A stretch of DNA of 64,000 bases, taken from assembly GCA_013076295.1 (NCBI GenBank), contig RQOL01000670.1, positions 1 to 64,000 on the forward strand, read 5' to 3'. Below, in pieces: positions 41,319 through 52,430 of the stretch. The stretch is from Sanderia malayensis (lineage: Eukaryota; Cnidaria; Scyphozoa; Semaeostomeae; Pelagiidae). Positions within the stretch are counted from its first letter, which is position 1. Each line of letters opens with the position of its first letter. The notes below the pieces were generated by a model. The model worked only from the letters and a program-made list of their open reading frames with translations, was not told where the DNA came from and did no database searches. The position numbers were made by a program, and so were the translations under genes.

Positions 41319-44093
41319 ATGGATTACACCGAACAGAATATTCCTTGTTCCACCGGAGCTCATCATGATTACACTTCTGCAACATCAAATTCTGAAATAA
41401 AAGTATATTCAACTCATGACAATGCTCCAAAATATTGTTTTCAAAATGTATCCAAAATCAGTAAAAGAAAACGTCCCGTACAATATAAGAAAAGGCCTTC
41501 TAAAAGTAAAGAAAGCAATCTGGTTACATCTTCTGTTGCTGATCCTGTATTCCCTGAACTCGATAATGAAAACAGTTCAGAACATGATGTAATGCTTCAT
41601 GCAGAAAATGTTGCAGACTTAAGCTACACGGAAGATTCTTCTGATATAGGTAATTATATTTTTGGAATTTGTCCTTCTAATGGTTTCAATATTTGACTAT
41701 CATCTTGTTTTTGATACTAATTGGGAAATTGATATGTTATTAATCATACTTTGCTGTTGATTATTGGCCATGATAATACAATTTCAATAAAATACCATTT
41801 TCATTATACGAAGTTACCACATGATTTATGTGTATATTGTACATCAAACACTAATGATAACTGTTCTTATTTCATAATGTGTCTGCCTTGTGATATTACA
41901 TGCTTGTGGTGTAATTGGTTGCACTGTTCCTTTGCAATAGAATCAGTCCAGGTTCAAATCCTGGCAAGCATCTATCACAAGGACACTGTTTCATCCTCAT
42001 AGCCACCTCATGAATGTACAATATACACATAATGTTGTCAAGTCCAGTGACTGTCAATTCACCCAGCTCATGATTGCATAATTTTAAAGAAAATTGAATT
42101 GATAAAAATGTCAATTGAAACCCACATTCCATTTAATTGGTAACAGTTAAATGTGGTTATTTTTATCTATAAGAAACATTTCTCCTTTGGTCACAAGAGT
42201 TGACCATTTGCCCATGACAAATCAATAATTTCAATTTATCTCAAGTAAGTATGGATGTAGATCTCACAGATTTTGATCCTTGTGATGATGATAATGATGA
42301 TGATGAAGGTGAATCAGATCATGGAATGGTATGTTAAATTTTAATGAGATATACACCCATCAAATGCATTTTTTGTAGTTGTGTAGGTATATTGGTTCAA
42401 AGTTAAACATATTTATTGATTTGCTTTATTGATATCATATACATTTGAATAAAAACAATTGCAGAATTTGGTAATACAAAGTATGACGTGCTCTCAGGTA
42501 AACATGGAGAGTGGCACAATATATTTGCTCAAGTTGTTGAGAGCAAATACCATTTTGAGCTTAAATGCATCATTTAAAAAATTTCTGCTTCAAGACTTTG
42601 ATGCCACAAAGAACAGCTTGAAGGTGATTGTTGATCAACCATCTAGCTACACCAAGACCATTGTGTTGAAACTCACATATTCCACATATTTTAACACAAA
42701 ATCAATAAATAAATGAAAGATGTTTGTCTACATTTGACATCTACTATCTCGACTTCTTGTTACCCAGAACATTTGCTTTATTAAAACCATTTTAAAGCAT
42801 TGAAAATCAGAAGCATAGCGAAACATAATAACTACTAAAGTTTTACATCTGACACTCATCGGAGTAGTATGTCAGAGAGAGAAAGAAATTGTAAAACCAT
42901 TTTCTATTTTCATTCGAAGACTTGAATTTACAGTATTAATTCAAACATTTAACCAGTTTCTATTCTCCTCCAGGGCTTGACATGGTAGTTGTCAACTGTA
43001 TATGTTATTAAAGTGTCAGTGTTACTGAAATGATGTCATTTGGACTCACCCAAGAGCAGTATTGCACACATCCACAAATTATTCTCTAAAATGGTCTGAA
43101 AGCCCTCGAAAGATTGTCTACTGTTAACTAAAACTTTTTTCACAAACCACCTCCATTTCTCTCAGGAGTTCAACATAGCAGTTGTCAACTGTAATCTCAA
43201 ATATTTTTACAAATTGATTTTTAAAAATATAAGGTGGCAATTCTAACATTGATATTCATGTTTTTGCAGAGAAATAAATATCAATTTATAAAAAGGGTTA
43301 GCAGCTTTTTGCTCGACGGAAATATCTGGCTGTATACTTGTTCATGTAGCCAAGGTCGGGTTGACTATGTTTGCGCTCTAACATCGCATATTTCAGAAAA
43401 AACTGATGGTAAGATGTTTTTCACATAGCAGTTGCATTTCTTGTATTGCTTGTTTCTTCAACTGTATTTCAATGTTAGATTCATTATTATTTTACTAGTT
43501 ATACTTATTCTGATACGCAAATTGTAATGTTGAAAACTGTTCTTCAGCTTTGTTGCATATGATTGATGAATACGTAAAACATATTGATGCACTTAAACCT
43601 CTTTGCCAATCTATAGATTTTCATAAAAGACTCCAAGAGTCATTTCCAGATTGCTTTCATATCACAGCAGTAAAAAATATGACTACAAAATGGGATGCTA
43701 TTAACGGCATAGAAGTTCCACATGAAGTTGTTGGAGGTACTGATATTCTTAATTCTTAACGTCTAAGTTTGATGTGTCACATTTTAAAAGTTTTACAATT
43801 TTAAATAAGATGATATATTTTCCTCAGGTGATGAGACTGAGCATGGTTATACTAAGGTAGCTTTCCTTTCAAGAGCTTTGTGAGTGTTGACATAACCATT
43901 GGTGATCATATATATTTCATGTTGCATATTGCTGTTGATTTTTCAGGCCGCGCCCAACTTTAAAGTTATCCCAAATCGAAATGATTCATTGGTATATATA
44001 TCTCAAGATGACCTAGATGAAGCAGTTCTAGGCATTGATCAAAAAGGGTCAAGACAGTTACATGAAAAATGTTTACATTTTTCAAAATTTTAA
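41319..44093 (+). CDS. Seven-exon gene with a CxC-type zinc cluster
   Basis: Predicted exons: 41319-41649, 42246-42328, 42465-42497, 43270-43408, 43548-43736, 43828-43856, 43947-44093. Every junction is GT-AG and every phase matches (1, 0, 0, 1, 1, 0), ending in TAA; about 316 residues. Exon 1 could begin at 41290 after an AG, implying more 5' exons. The N-terminus is Ser/basic (KISKRKRPVQYKKRP), exon 2 is acidic, exon 4 has IWLYTCSCSQGRVDYVC with following Ser-His, a C-C-C-H cluster. This resembles the cysteine clusters that precede KDZ transposases. Exons continue similarly at 44.5-45.04 kb. No lesion is seen, so it may be functional. Confidence 0.6.
41900..41971 (+). tRNA. tRNA-like sequence (pseudogene or SINE head) in intron 1
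   Basis: A 7-bp acceptor stem (ATGCTTG with CAAGCAT), a 5-bp T stem with loop TTCAAAT (CCAGG/CCTGG), and a 5-bp anticodon stem (CTGTT/AATAG with one G-T) are visible. Internal promoter boxes are TGGTGTAATTGGTT (A) and GGTTCAAATCC (B). The loop CCTTTGC lacks U33 and the variable region is long, so it is probably not a working tRNA. The arms most resemble tRNA-Gln. No 3' partner of a SINE was identified. Confidence 0.5.
42500..43269. other. Intron 3 of the CxC-type gene
   Basis: No gene. The repeated phrase TAGTTGTCAACTGTA / CAGTTGTCAACTGTAAT (about 42985 and 43170) marks a diverged internal duplication. Confidence 0.4.
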
Positions 44094-44529
44094 AACATGC
44101 TCTTTTAAATGAGAGAGAATTTACGTGGCTTTGAGTGAACGAAATTATAATTATTGGCGTTTTAATTACTCCACTTCGATAAATTTTCGTAAACATTTTT
44201 TAAGGGACCTCTTCGCAGTTTTCTTTTAATATAATTACAAAACACTATGATATAGTTTAAATTATGTTTTCATTTGAAAATTTATGAAATATTGAGTATA
44301 TTTATGCTAAAGAAATTCGCTATTGAAACCCGTTTGGTAGTCTTACATTGTTATGTAAATTTTCTTGCTCAAGCCTAGGGCCACTTCTAGACGCCATTTT
44401 TCATCAGGCGTTCGAATACTTTTAATACCTAAGTGTAGATCCAATTCCGGATAGTCTTCTTGATGTAGTCAAAAACAGTGATACGTGAAGACAGTCGAGT
44501 AAGCGAATATACGTTAAGTCAGCTGTCTC
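44094..44529. other. Stretch between exon groups
   Basis: No gene recognised. AT-rich; contains GGCCACTTCTAGACGCCATTTTT near 44390. May hold an intron or an intergenic spacer. Confidence 0.35.
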
Positions 44530-45039
44530 AAGTAAGAAGGTTGGCTGGAAAACAAACGAATTACAACGGAGCATGTATAATGCAACTTTTGTTGATGCTA
44601 TTCAACAACTTCCAAATAGTGGCTTCTGCGGCAAATGCGGATCTTCGCTTGAAATTCAGGTTGAACGGAATCAGCAACACTTACGCTTATTCACGAGAAT
44701 TGGCATCAAATTTGTTTATGGTAAGAAGATGTGTAAAAGACATCTCCTCATTTATCGATATAGCTAGATATGAAAATGTATTCACCCATAGTTTTTCAAA
44801 CAGTAACATCCAGTTTACCCTTCTTAAAATAATGAATTCAACATCAATCAGAACGCTTTGTCAAATATCAAGATTTGCTCAATTCCACTTCTAGTACCAT
44901 ATAGAAAATGCTCTAACAGTGACTGCGAAAATGTTCAGCAATACTGTGGATCAGACAGAGGAATCCTCAAGATGGGTGATTTTCTCATTGGTCACGAGAT
45001 TCTGAAGGATTATATGTTTCGATTTCTCACAGGAAACAG
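44530..45039 (+). CDS. Two downstream zinc-ribbon exons, probably same gene or an adjacent one
   Basis: A first exon ends at 44720 (TTTATG|GTAAGA) with reading MYNATFVDAIQQLPNSG, FCGKCGSSLEI. The second starts at 44895 after CTTCTAG and ends at 45039 (AACAG|GTTAC), reading VPYRKCSNSDC, YCGSDRGILKMGDFLIG. Phase 1 matches across the intron (V restored). The CxxC and CxxxxC pairs suit the zinc-binding beads found N-terminal to KDZ transposases. The catalytic transposase itself is not seen before the satellite and gap. Exon 7 upstream ends in a stop, so either it has an alternative donor or this is a second gene. Confidence 0.45.
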
Positions 45040-45149
45040 GTTACTACAAATATTATCAATTTTAAAGACTCCAGAGCATTAACAATCAGTTCAAATAACG
45101 ACGGAGTTACAAAACTTCTACAATAAAAAGTTTCTCAGGCAGTAAGAAC

Positions 45150-45964
45150 TAACTTTTGCGAAAATTCAACGAACTGTCAATTCCCCAATAGAAAGCGAAG
45201 ATTTTGGCAAATGGCAAAGTGTGCATATTGGAAATCCCTTGCATTTATCAAAAGTTACTACCACTACCGTTGAATAATCGCATATTTTGCGAATATTCAA
45301 CGAACTGTCAATTCCCCTATAGAAAACGAAGATTTTCGCAAATAGCAAAGTATGCATATTGGAAATCACTTGCATTTATCAAAAGTTACTACCACTACCG
45401 TTGAATAATCGCATATGTTGCGAATATTCAACGAACTGTCAATTCCCCTAAAGAAAGGGAAGATTTTCGCAAATTGCAAAGTATGCATGTTGGAAATCAC
45501 TTGCATTTATCAAACGTTACTACCACTACCGTTGAATAATCGCATATTTTGCGAATATTCAACGAACTGTCAATTCCCCTATAGAAAGCGAAGATTTTCG
45601 CCAATGGCAAAGTATGCATATTGGAAATCACTTGCATTTATCAAATATGACTACCATTACCGTTGAATAATCGCATATTTTGCGAAAATTCAACGAACTG
45701 TCAATTCCCCTATAGAAAGCGAAGAATTTCGCCAATGGCAAAGTATGCATATTGGAAATCACTTGCATTTATCAAAAGTTACTACCACTACTGTTGAATA
45801 ATCGCATATTTTGCGAAACTTCAACGAACTGTCAATTCCCCTATAGAAAGCGAAGATTTTCGCCATTGGCAAAGTATGCATATTGGAAATCACTTGCATT
45901 TATCAAAAGTTACTACCACTGCTGTTGAATAATCGCATATTTTGCCAAAATTCAATGAACTGTC
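45150..45964. repeat. 131-bp satellite array, at least six copies
   Basis: CGAACTGTCAATTCCCC starts at 45170, 45301, 45432, 45563, 45694, 45825 and, as TGAACTGTC, 45956: an exact 131-bp step each time. Units differ by only a few substitutions and no indels. Plus-strand ORFs of 66-90 codons across it are by-products of the repeat. It ends at the N run. Confidence 0.95.
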
Positions 45965-46064
45965 NNNNNNNNNNNNNNNNNNNNNNNNNNNNNNNNNNNN
46001 NNNNNNNNNNNNNNNNNNNNNNNNNNNNNNNNNNNNNNNNNNNNNNNNNNNNNNNNNNNNNNNN
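45965..46064. other. Assembly gap, 100 N
   Basis: Exactly 100 N, a placeholder size. The right side (46065) is inside the TTAA element at the position equal to 5400, so at least ~570 bases of that element are missing, plus an unknown length of 131-bp satellite. Confidence 0.95.
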
Positions 46065-46515
46065 TTCACAACCCGATCCTTTATCATCACTGCCGTACCC
46101 AGCTCTGGGTCTTCTTGCAAGAAGAGGTTCTCCTTCGTACAAATTTCGACTATAGGAAGACTACTGAATAGTCTTCGTCTTCTTCGCTAACCTCAAGAAG
46201 GCTTCTTCCTTCATTGTCAGAGGAATTTGTTTCAACTAATATTTTCGCAATCCGACATTTTGAAAAGATTTTAGCCAGACACTGTTTCAACAGGCCGGGC
46301 AGCTCTTCCTCAGAGAACAATAGTTGAAGAACAATAGCTCGGTTCATTCTGACGTCACATTTCACCAAAATCATGAAAATTTTATTTTTTTCAAAATTTG
46401 TCAAAATTTCTGTTATATTGAAAACAACGGAAATTAGCTCATAATATGAGGAAAATATCGCGCTTTTAGCCACAGGTGAGATAAGTGAAATCGGCGTCGT
46501 CTAAGTCGAGTTATT

Positions 46516-47078
46516 ACAGAGTTTACGATTTGCAACGTTGCTCACTGCGGCTACGTTTGGAGGTCTGAAACGAGCACGGTCAGGGGCATCTCCTCAAGCC
46601 CAACGTAGCAGTCCAAAATTCTGAAATGTTGTTTTACCAGTTTTGACGTTCTGATCACTACGTTGGTAAGTAGCTGCAATATCTTAGTATCGTTCATTTA
46701 AATTTTTGATTATATATTTACATAATGAAGTCCAATACTCGATTTGTCGTCTGGCCCTTTCAAATCTTTTATAACGCTCGCAAAATTGCTTTTTCAGCGT
46801 TTACTGTTCATCCTGCTCCTTATCCTGGTTAACTAAAGATGGCCTCAAATCAAGCATCAGCATCAAATGCCCAAAAGCAAAACCAAATGTTCGTAAATCA
46901 AGACTAGATACTCTAATACTAAATTTTTACCTTTATTTCAAGCTGAGAGCAAAAACTAGCTTTTGTAATTGGCAAATTAATATTAACAAAGTGGGCCTAA
47001 CAGTTGTAGCTCACACAATTTCACTATGATGACCTGTATCAAATCAATGTGCCTTTTCTCTGTTTTCTTCTTTTAACT
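46516..47078. other. Harbinger left noncoding end
   Basis: TIR followed by ~450 bases without a gene. A run AGATGGCCTCAAATCAAGCATC near 46840 lies in a short ORF that does not continue. Confidence 0.5.
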
Positions 47079-47829
47079 ATGGAAAATAATTTCTTTATGC
47101 CTAAGATGACCTGGTCTTCTGAGCATGACGTTCTATTATGTAGAGAGATAATGATTGAGGAGCCATTTAGATTTAAGGCTGGCACAAGAAAGAGGGGGCA
47201 GGCATGGGACAGAATAGCCACCAATTTAAACAACAACAAGGAATTGCGGTTTTCTGTACATCAGAGGGGTGTAAGAGAAAGATATGCCTTGCTAGAGAGG
47301 ACGTTTAAACGGAAGATGGCTGCAGAGGAGAGAGAAAGTGGCACAAACCCGGAACCCACAGAACTGGATCAAGCAATAGAGAGCATCATAGAAAGAAGTG
47401 AAGGAGCAGAGGAAGAAATTGCAAGAGGAGATGCTAATAAAAGGAAGCAGGCAGAGAAAGAAAACGAGACAGCTGAGAGTGTAAGGAAAAGATCAATGGA
47501 AAGATTGGCTGAAACGAGAGAGAGAGATAGAAGAGGGTACAAGGAAAAAAAGAAGAAGTGGAGAAGTAGAGACAGTACAATTTTTAAAGGAGAAGAGTAG
47601 AAAAGAGATGGAGATGAGAAAAGAGGAGTTGGATATAAAGAAGAGAGAAATTGAACTGAGAGAAAGGGAGCTATCACTAAAAGAGAGGGAGCAAGAGGCA
47701 AGGCAGAAAAGGGAGGAGGATATGGTTTATACCATAATGCAGCAGCAACAGCAGCTGCAGACAATCATAATGCAATTGCAGCAACAAAACCAAGCTGTAA
47801 TTGCATTATTAGCAAATATGCAAAAATAG
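47079..47829 (+). pseudogene. Harbinger Myb/SANT-like DNA-binding protein, one frameshift
   Basis: ATG at 47079. The N-terminal trihelix-like domain reads MTWSSEHDVLLCREIM, then KRGQAWDRIATNLN and SVHQRGVRERY, the Trp/His pattern of Myb-like partners of Harbinger transposases. A long charged coiled coil follows. Near 47555, in an A-rich run (AAAAAAAGAAGAAG), the frame shifts; the C-terminal helix (EELDIKKREIELRERELSLKE) and a Gln-rich tail continue to 47829. The partner helps the transposase reach the nucleus and bind DNA. It is divergent from, and opposite in strand to, the transposase. Confidence 0.8.
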
Positions 47830-48185
47830 AACATTGATATTCTTGGTTTATTAACTGCTAAATGCAAACCATTGTTTGTTTTCTTTGTGTTTCTGGTATT
47901 ACTCAGGCCTTACTACATAAACAAGACATGTGCATGATGGCAAACACAGGTTATACCTAGTTGGTTTTTGTGGTAGCTTTTAAAAAAGCTGTTTAAATTT
48001 TATGGTCACACTGCCATCCAGAGCCAGCAACACTACAAGAAATATTCGTTGAGTGCAGGTGGTTGAACGTTAAAGTATTCTGATGTAATGGAGCCTCGAA
48101 GCATGTTAATGCATTGCGCAGTAAAGCACAGACAGAATAGATTTTTCCAACAGAGCCGAGACCAATCTTGAGGTTCTTTTTGTAA
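47830..48185. other. Stretch between the two Harbinger genes
   Basis: Convergent 3' ends. The minus strand from 48180 to about 48040 still reads Harbinger C-terminal text (LGSVGKIYSVCALLRN) in another frame, so the transposase was once longer. No other gene. Confidence 0.5.
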
Positions 48186-49130
48186 TTACTTTAAGTCTGT
48201 GAACTTAAAGTAATTAACAATGTCCCCAAAGACCCATTCTACAGAAACTCTAACCTGGCTCATAGAGCGATTGAAGGCTTGTTGTTGCTCTGTCAAGGGG
48301 GCTCTTCTTTCATATGTACACTGCAGATGCAGCCTGTGCGGATATGCAGCATCTCCATAGATGCAAAGAGCCTGCCTAGTGGGTGGAAAAGAGTACTGTT
48401 CCAGCTGAGGTAGAAGTCCTGACATAGCTAGAAGTGCACTGTCATGTCTCTTGCCTTCAACTGGTCCATACAAATTTGCAATTAGACCATTAGGTGCGAC
48501 AACGGACTGAAATTTCAGGGCATGAACTCTCTTGTGTCCATTGTACACAACCCGCTGGTTTCTTCCTGGTCTGCAGATTGGTCTGACAGTACCATCCACA
48601 AATCCCCAACAGTTGTCCAGAGCTGCTCCTTTGTTACGAATAGCATCTGCAAATGCTTGAAGATTTGCTGGAGATAACCATGGCTGATCAAGATTTGTGA
48701 GTAGATTATGAAATCTATCGAAGATCATGTCAGTAACCAGATTTGAAACCATGCACAGGTGAGGGACTGGCCTTGCAAATCTTGGAATCAAGTCTACATA
48801 TCTGCACGGATAAGCAAATCGTTTCAAACAGATGCATAAGGCTTCAACAGAATTCACCACCGTGCCATTATAACACTTAATTCTATCTGGCAGTTCAAAG
48901 GTCTCAGCGAGTGTGTAGATTTCTTCTTTACTAAACCTGAACTCCACTTCACACTCGTGGTCTTCCATCCTTTCAAGTTCAAACGGCTGATATTGCCAAT
49001 ATGGTTGTTCCAAGTGAAGATTCCGTCTAGGCCTATTAGCATCTAGCAGCAAAAATAAATCTTCATCTTCTAAAACACCAGCAGCGTTCAGATTTAAGAA
49101 GAGATTATTGCCTTCGATATTTGCCGCCAT
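48186..49130 (-). CDS. PIF/Harbinger DDE transposase (HARBI1-like), 3' end frameshifted
   Basis: 314 codons from MAANIEGNNLFLN. N-terminal helices precede CLKRFAYPCRYVDLIPRF (DNA-binding part). The DDE_Tnp_4 catalytic core has Asp in GFVDGTVRPI, Asp in IYGDAAYP and Glu in SVSVEWVFGD-like text (RVSVEWVFGD). Linking motifs RVVYNGHKRVHALKFQ and GPVEGKRHDSALL are family-typical. It cuts and inserts at TWA sites. Near 48186-48215 a small palindromic change (GTAATTACTTTAAG..CTTAAAGTAATTA) ends the frame ~45 residues early. The catalytic triad is intact. Confidence 0.85.
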   Translation of the reverse strand: MAANIEGNNLFLNLNAAGVLEDEDLFLLLDANRPRRNLHLEQPYWQYQPFELERMEDHECEVEFRFSKEEIYTLAETFELPDRIKCYNGTVVNSVEALCICLKRFAYPCRYVDLIPRFARPVPHLCMVSNLVTDMIFDRFHNLLTNLDQPWLSPANLQAFADAIRNKGAALDNCWGFVDGTVRPICRPGRNQRVVYNGHKRVHALKFQSVVAPNGLIANLYGPVEGKRHDSALLAMSGLLPQLEQYSFPPTRQALCIYGDAAYPHRLHLQCTYERRAPLTEQQQAFNRSMSQVRVSVEWVFGDIVNYFKFTDLK

Positions 49131-49142
49131 TATTCTTGTGCA

Positions 49143-49432
49143 AAATTTGAAAATTAAGCTAGCACTTAAGGTGTGAAGATTGATTGAAATTATTTTCTAC
49201 CGAGGCCAGTCCGAGAGTTCATGTGAGATAGCGAGGGCTCGCGCTGCGCATGACAATCTTCAAAGGTCGATTAGGGAAAATTATTTCTTGCTAATTTTAG
49301 AATTATTATTTGGGAGGGATAAACCTTTGTGTGACAGTAAGGGTGGGCACATGAACTCTCGGACTGGCCTCGGTAGAAAATAATTTCAATCAATCTTCAC
49401 ACCTTAGGTGCTAGCTTAATTTTCAAATTATT
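49143..49432. repeat. Foldback built from DIRS terminal sequence
   Basis: Inverted arms run from TTGAAAATTAAGCTAGCAC on the left to GTGCTAGCTTAATTTTCAA on the right. Inner arm sequence TTTTCTACCGAGGCCAGTCC...GAGATAGCGAGGGCTCGCG resembles the right DIRS terminus (TTTTCCACAACGAGGCCAGTCC and GAGATAGCGAGGGCTCACG, read inverted from about 53990-53940). No ORF. Confidence 0.75.
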
Positions 49433-49599
49433 TTCCACAACGAGGCCAGTCCTCGATTCCCTGTGAGACTTTAAAGCCAAGAAATAATTTTTCTCATTTA
49501 TCAGCAACATAACTCAAATTTTTCTCAGCTATCAGCAACATAACTCAATTCATTATGTTATATAAATATAATGGTAAACACAATACGATATGTCAGTGT

Positions 49600-50517
49600 T
49601 CAGCAATTGTCCAGTATACTTTCTCCTAGATTTGTAATTATTTCTCTATTGTAAAATTTTGCGAAAGTTCTTTCATTAGTCCAATCAGCTGCCTTGCAAA
49701 TATCTACTACTGAGAGTCCACTAGCAAATGCTTTCGATACAGAAGCTGATCGTGTGGAATGCGAAGAGAATTTTGTTGGTATTCCTGCTTGTTCTAGTAT
49801 TTTCTTGCACCACCGAGATAGGGTGGTAGTTGTAACCGGTGAATAAGGAGGGGTAAAGCTGATAAACAGTTGTTTGTGTGTACCTCGAAGATTTGCTGTT
49901 TTTGCCAGATATAATTTTATCAAATTCACTGGACATATCTGTTTGTTAAGTTGGTATTTCTTTAACACAATTGGGGTAATGTGTCTTCCAGGAGCAGTAG
50001 TTTTTATAGGATTTCTAACTAAAAATTTGCAGTTTTCCTGATTCATTTCCATGTCCTCGATGTTAAGCGAGATAATCGTCTGTGCTCTCTGAGCTGTTAG
50101 TAGACTGATCAAAATTGCCAATTTCATGGTAAGATCTTTCAAAGATATACATTCATCATTGTCCATATTCTTAAGGTAGGTGATAACAATTTTTGCATCA
50201 TAGGTATAAGAGTATTTAGGTAAGGCTGGTCGTAAGCGGAATACCCCTTTCATGAACCTCTGTACCAGAGGCTGTTTTCCAAATGTCAATCCGTCTTTTG
50301 GGTTTATTATTTGCGACAAAGCTGAGCGTGCGGTGTTGATCATTGAATATCCAACGTTCCTTGTATGAAATAAATCGGTTAAAAATGTTATTCCCTCTTC
50401 GATGCTAGCTGTGTAAGGATTCTTATTTGCTTTCCCACAGAATTCAATCCAATCCCGAATTATTGGCTCATACTGTTTGTTTGTTCCTTTAGAATTCGCA
50501 TGCATAATTATATCCAC
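49600..50517 (-). CDS. DIRS tyrosine recombinase, open 305-aa frame
   Basis: Core-binding domain (NSKGTNKQYEPIIRDWIEFC) followed by the catalytic domain: LLTAQRAQTI (first Arg), SSHSTRSASVS (HxxR) and FAKFYNREI (Tyr). It integrates DIRS cDNA. No stop or shift. The upstream RT-RNase H frame ends at 50547, just before it, so the first residues may lie in the overlap with that frame. Confidence 0.85.
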   Translation of the reverse strand: MDIIMHANSKGTNKQYEPIIRDWIEFCGKANKNPYTASIEEGITFLTDLFHTRNVGYSMINTARSALSQIINPKDGLTFGKQPLVQRFMKGVFRLRPALPKYSYTYDAKIVITYLKNMDNDECISLKDLTMKLAILISLLTAQRAQTIISLNIEDMEMNQENCKFLVRNPIKTTAPGRHITPIVLKKYQLNKQICPVNLIKLYLAKTANLRGTHKQLFISFTPPYSPVTTTTLSRWCKKILEQAGIPTKFSSHSTRSASVSKAFASGLSVVDICKAADWTNERTFAKFYNREIITNLGESILDNC

Positions 50518-50546
50518 CGCCGCTTTTGGTAACTGTTTTTGTCCTT

Positions 50547-52430
50547 CTAATTTTTTCCTGACACTTGACAGGCCAGCAGTTTCAACTTGCTGTGCAATGG
50601 GTGTAACAGTTCTGGTTGGTTCGGCAGATACAGGTTGTTCCTGTCAGGGGAAAGGATAATTGGTTCATTAATTATCATGTCCATTAAGATTGGATACCAA
50701 GGTTGGTTTGGCCAATCAGGTACTACTAATATACCCTCGGCCTTATCAAAGTATATCTTTTGCAATACTTGAGTTATTATACTGAATGGTGGAAAGGCGT
50801 AAAAGAACCAATCTGACCACTGTAAAGTAAATGCATTCACGGCAAAGGCCTGTGGATCAGGCCTATAGGAAACAAACTTTGTTATTTGACAGTTAATCCT
50901 TGATGCAAACAAATCAATAGATGGCTTCTTTTCTATGTTTTTGCAAATAGTTTTGAAATTGTGTTCTGATAGTTTCCATTCAAGTGAATTTTCGCATTTT
51001 CTAGATTGTTTATCTGCTTCTACATTTAAAATTGCTGGAATGTTCCCACATTCCAGCAATTTTAAATAAAGCTGAAAGCCATATATTTTTTGATATTGCC
51101 CATTCCCAGATGGCAAAAATGATTTTATTACATTCTTTTGACTTTGATGAGCCCATGTTGTTTATACCATGAACAGTTGTTGTATTATCTGATAATATTT
51201 TCAAGTGAAAATCTTTATCATTAACTAAAGCCTGTAACCCAAACAATACTGCTTGTAGTTCAAGATAGTTTATATGGCTTTCACTTTCCCTTTTTGACCA
51301 TGTTCCCCTGGTTTTTTCCCTTTTTATAGATAGCTCCCCAGCCTGATTTGCTTGCATCTGTGATTATAGTCTCAGTAGAATTTTCATGATATATGACATT
51401 ATATGACTGTAGCACATTAGTGAGCCACCAATTTATCTCAATTTTTGCATCACAGTCTAAGACCATTTGTGCGTCAAAATCACCCTTTTTTAATTTCAAA
51501 TTGACTGATTTGCATCGGTCAATATTGCGAAAATGCACACCCGGAAACGCTGAAGTAATCAAGCCTAATACACATGCAACTTCCCTAATTTTTATGTGAT
51601 CAACTTGTATCAAAGCCGCACATTTTTGATAAAGCTTCAGCTTCCGTTCTTGTGTAAGTGACACTGTCATATTTTTGGAGTTTATGATAAACCCCAGAAA
51701 TACCAATTCTTGTGTTGGTATAAAAATAGACTTGTTTGGATGTATTACAAATCCCAATTTGTCAAACACTTCCACTGTATTTACAATATTCTCTTTGCAA
51801 TTATCATACGAGGTCCCCATGTTAAATATATCATCTATATACGCACACACTACATGTTTGTTTTTCCTAAGATAGGACAAGGGTGGTTTTAGCAATTTTG
51901 TAAAAACTCTTGGTCCTGTACACAGGCCATTGGGCAATGCTGTAAAAGAATATTTTTGGTCTTCAAACTCAAATTTCAGATATTTTTGATAATCGGGATT
52001 GATGGGTACTGAGTAATAGGCGTCTTTGATGTCAATGGAACCCATAAAACAACCAGGCCTAATCAATTTTAAAACTGTATAAATTGTTTCCATTTTGAAA
52101 TGAATTGTTTCAATATATTCATTTGTTTTCTTCAAATTCAAAATCAACCTGTAGGATCCATCAGGTTTTTTCCTCAGGAATATAGGTGAAATTATTTCAC
52201 CTGCCTCTGTTTTGGTTCGTCTTATGACTCCCTTTTTCATTAAGTTATTTATTTCCCTCTGGGCATTTTTGCATTCATCCCTGGAAATGCTATTTTTTAA
52301 TTTCTTTACAGTTGGGGGTTGGATAAAGTCAATTGCTAAGCCTTCCACTATTTGCAGTATGGTTGAATCACTAGTTAATTTTGACCATTCATTAATGGCT
52401 GTGGATATGCATCCCCTGAGAAGTTTTCCA
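50547..52430 (-). pseudogene. DIRS reverse transcriptase-RNase H, frameshifted
   Basis: 52348-51281 has the RT: SYRLILNLKKTNEYI, MGSIDIKDAYYSVPI, VCAYIDDIFNMG (catalytic YIDD) and TIITDASKSGWGA of RNase H. A shift near 51290 moves to 51357-51010 (YLELQAVLFGLQ, KILSDNTTTV), and another near 51050 moves to 51116-50547 (VEADKQSRK, SIDLFASRINCQ, FYAFPPFSI). Domain order is complete but three frames are needed. The duplicate ends of AATTTTAAATTGCTGG..GGAATGTTCC near 51040 form a small palindrome at the second break. Confidence 0.85.

Noticed and set aside
45150..45964. CRISPR-like regular array
   Set aside because: The whole 131-bp unit repeats with no unique spacers, and the DNA is eukaryotic; it is a satellite.
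45890..46155. ORFs running through the N block
   Set aside because: They are artefacts of translating N; no coding evidence on either side.
47369..47764. Minus-strand ORF opposite the Myb-like coiled coil
   Set aside because: Leu/Ser-rich mirror of a Glu/Lys/Arg-rich coiled coil; a shadow.
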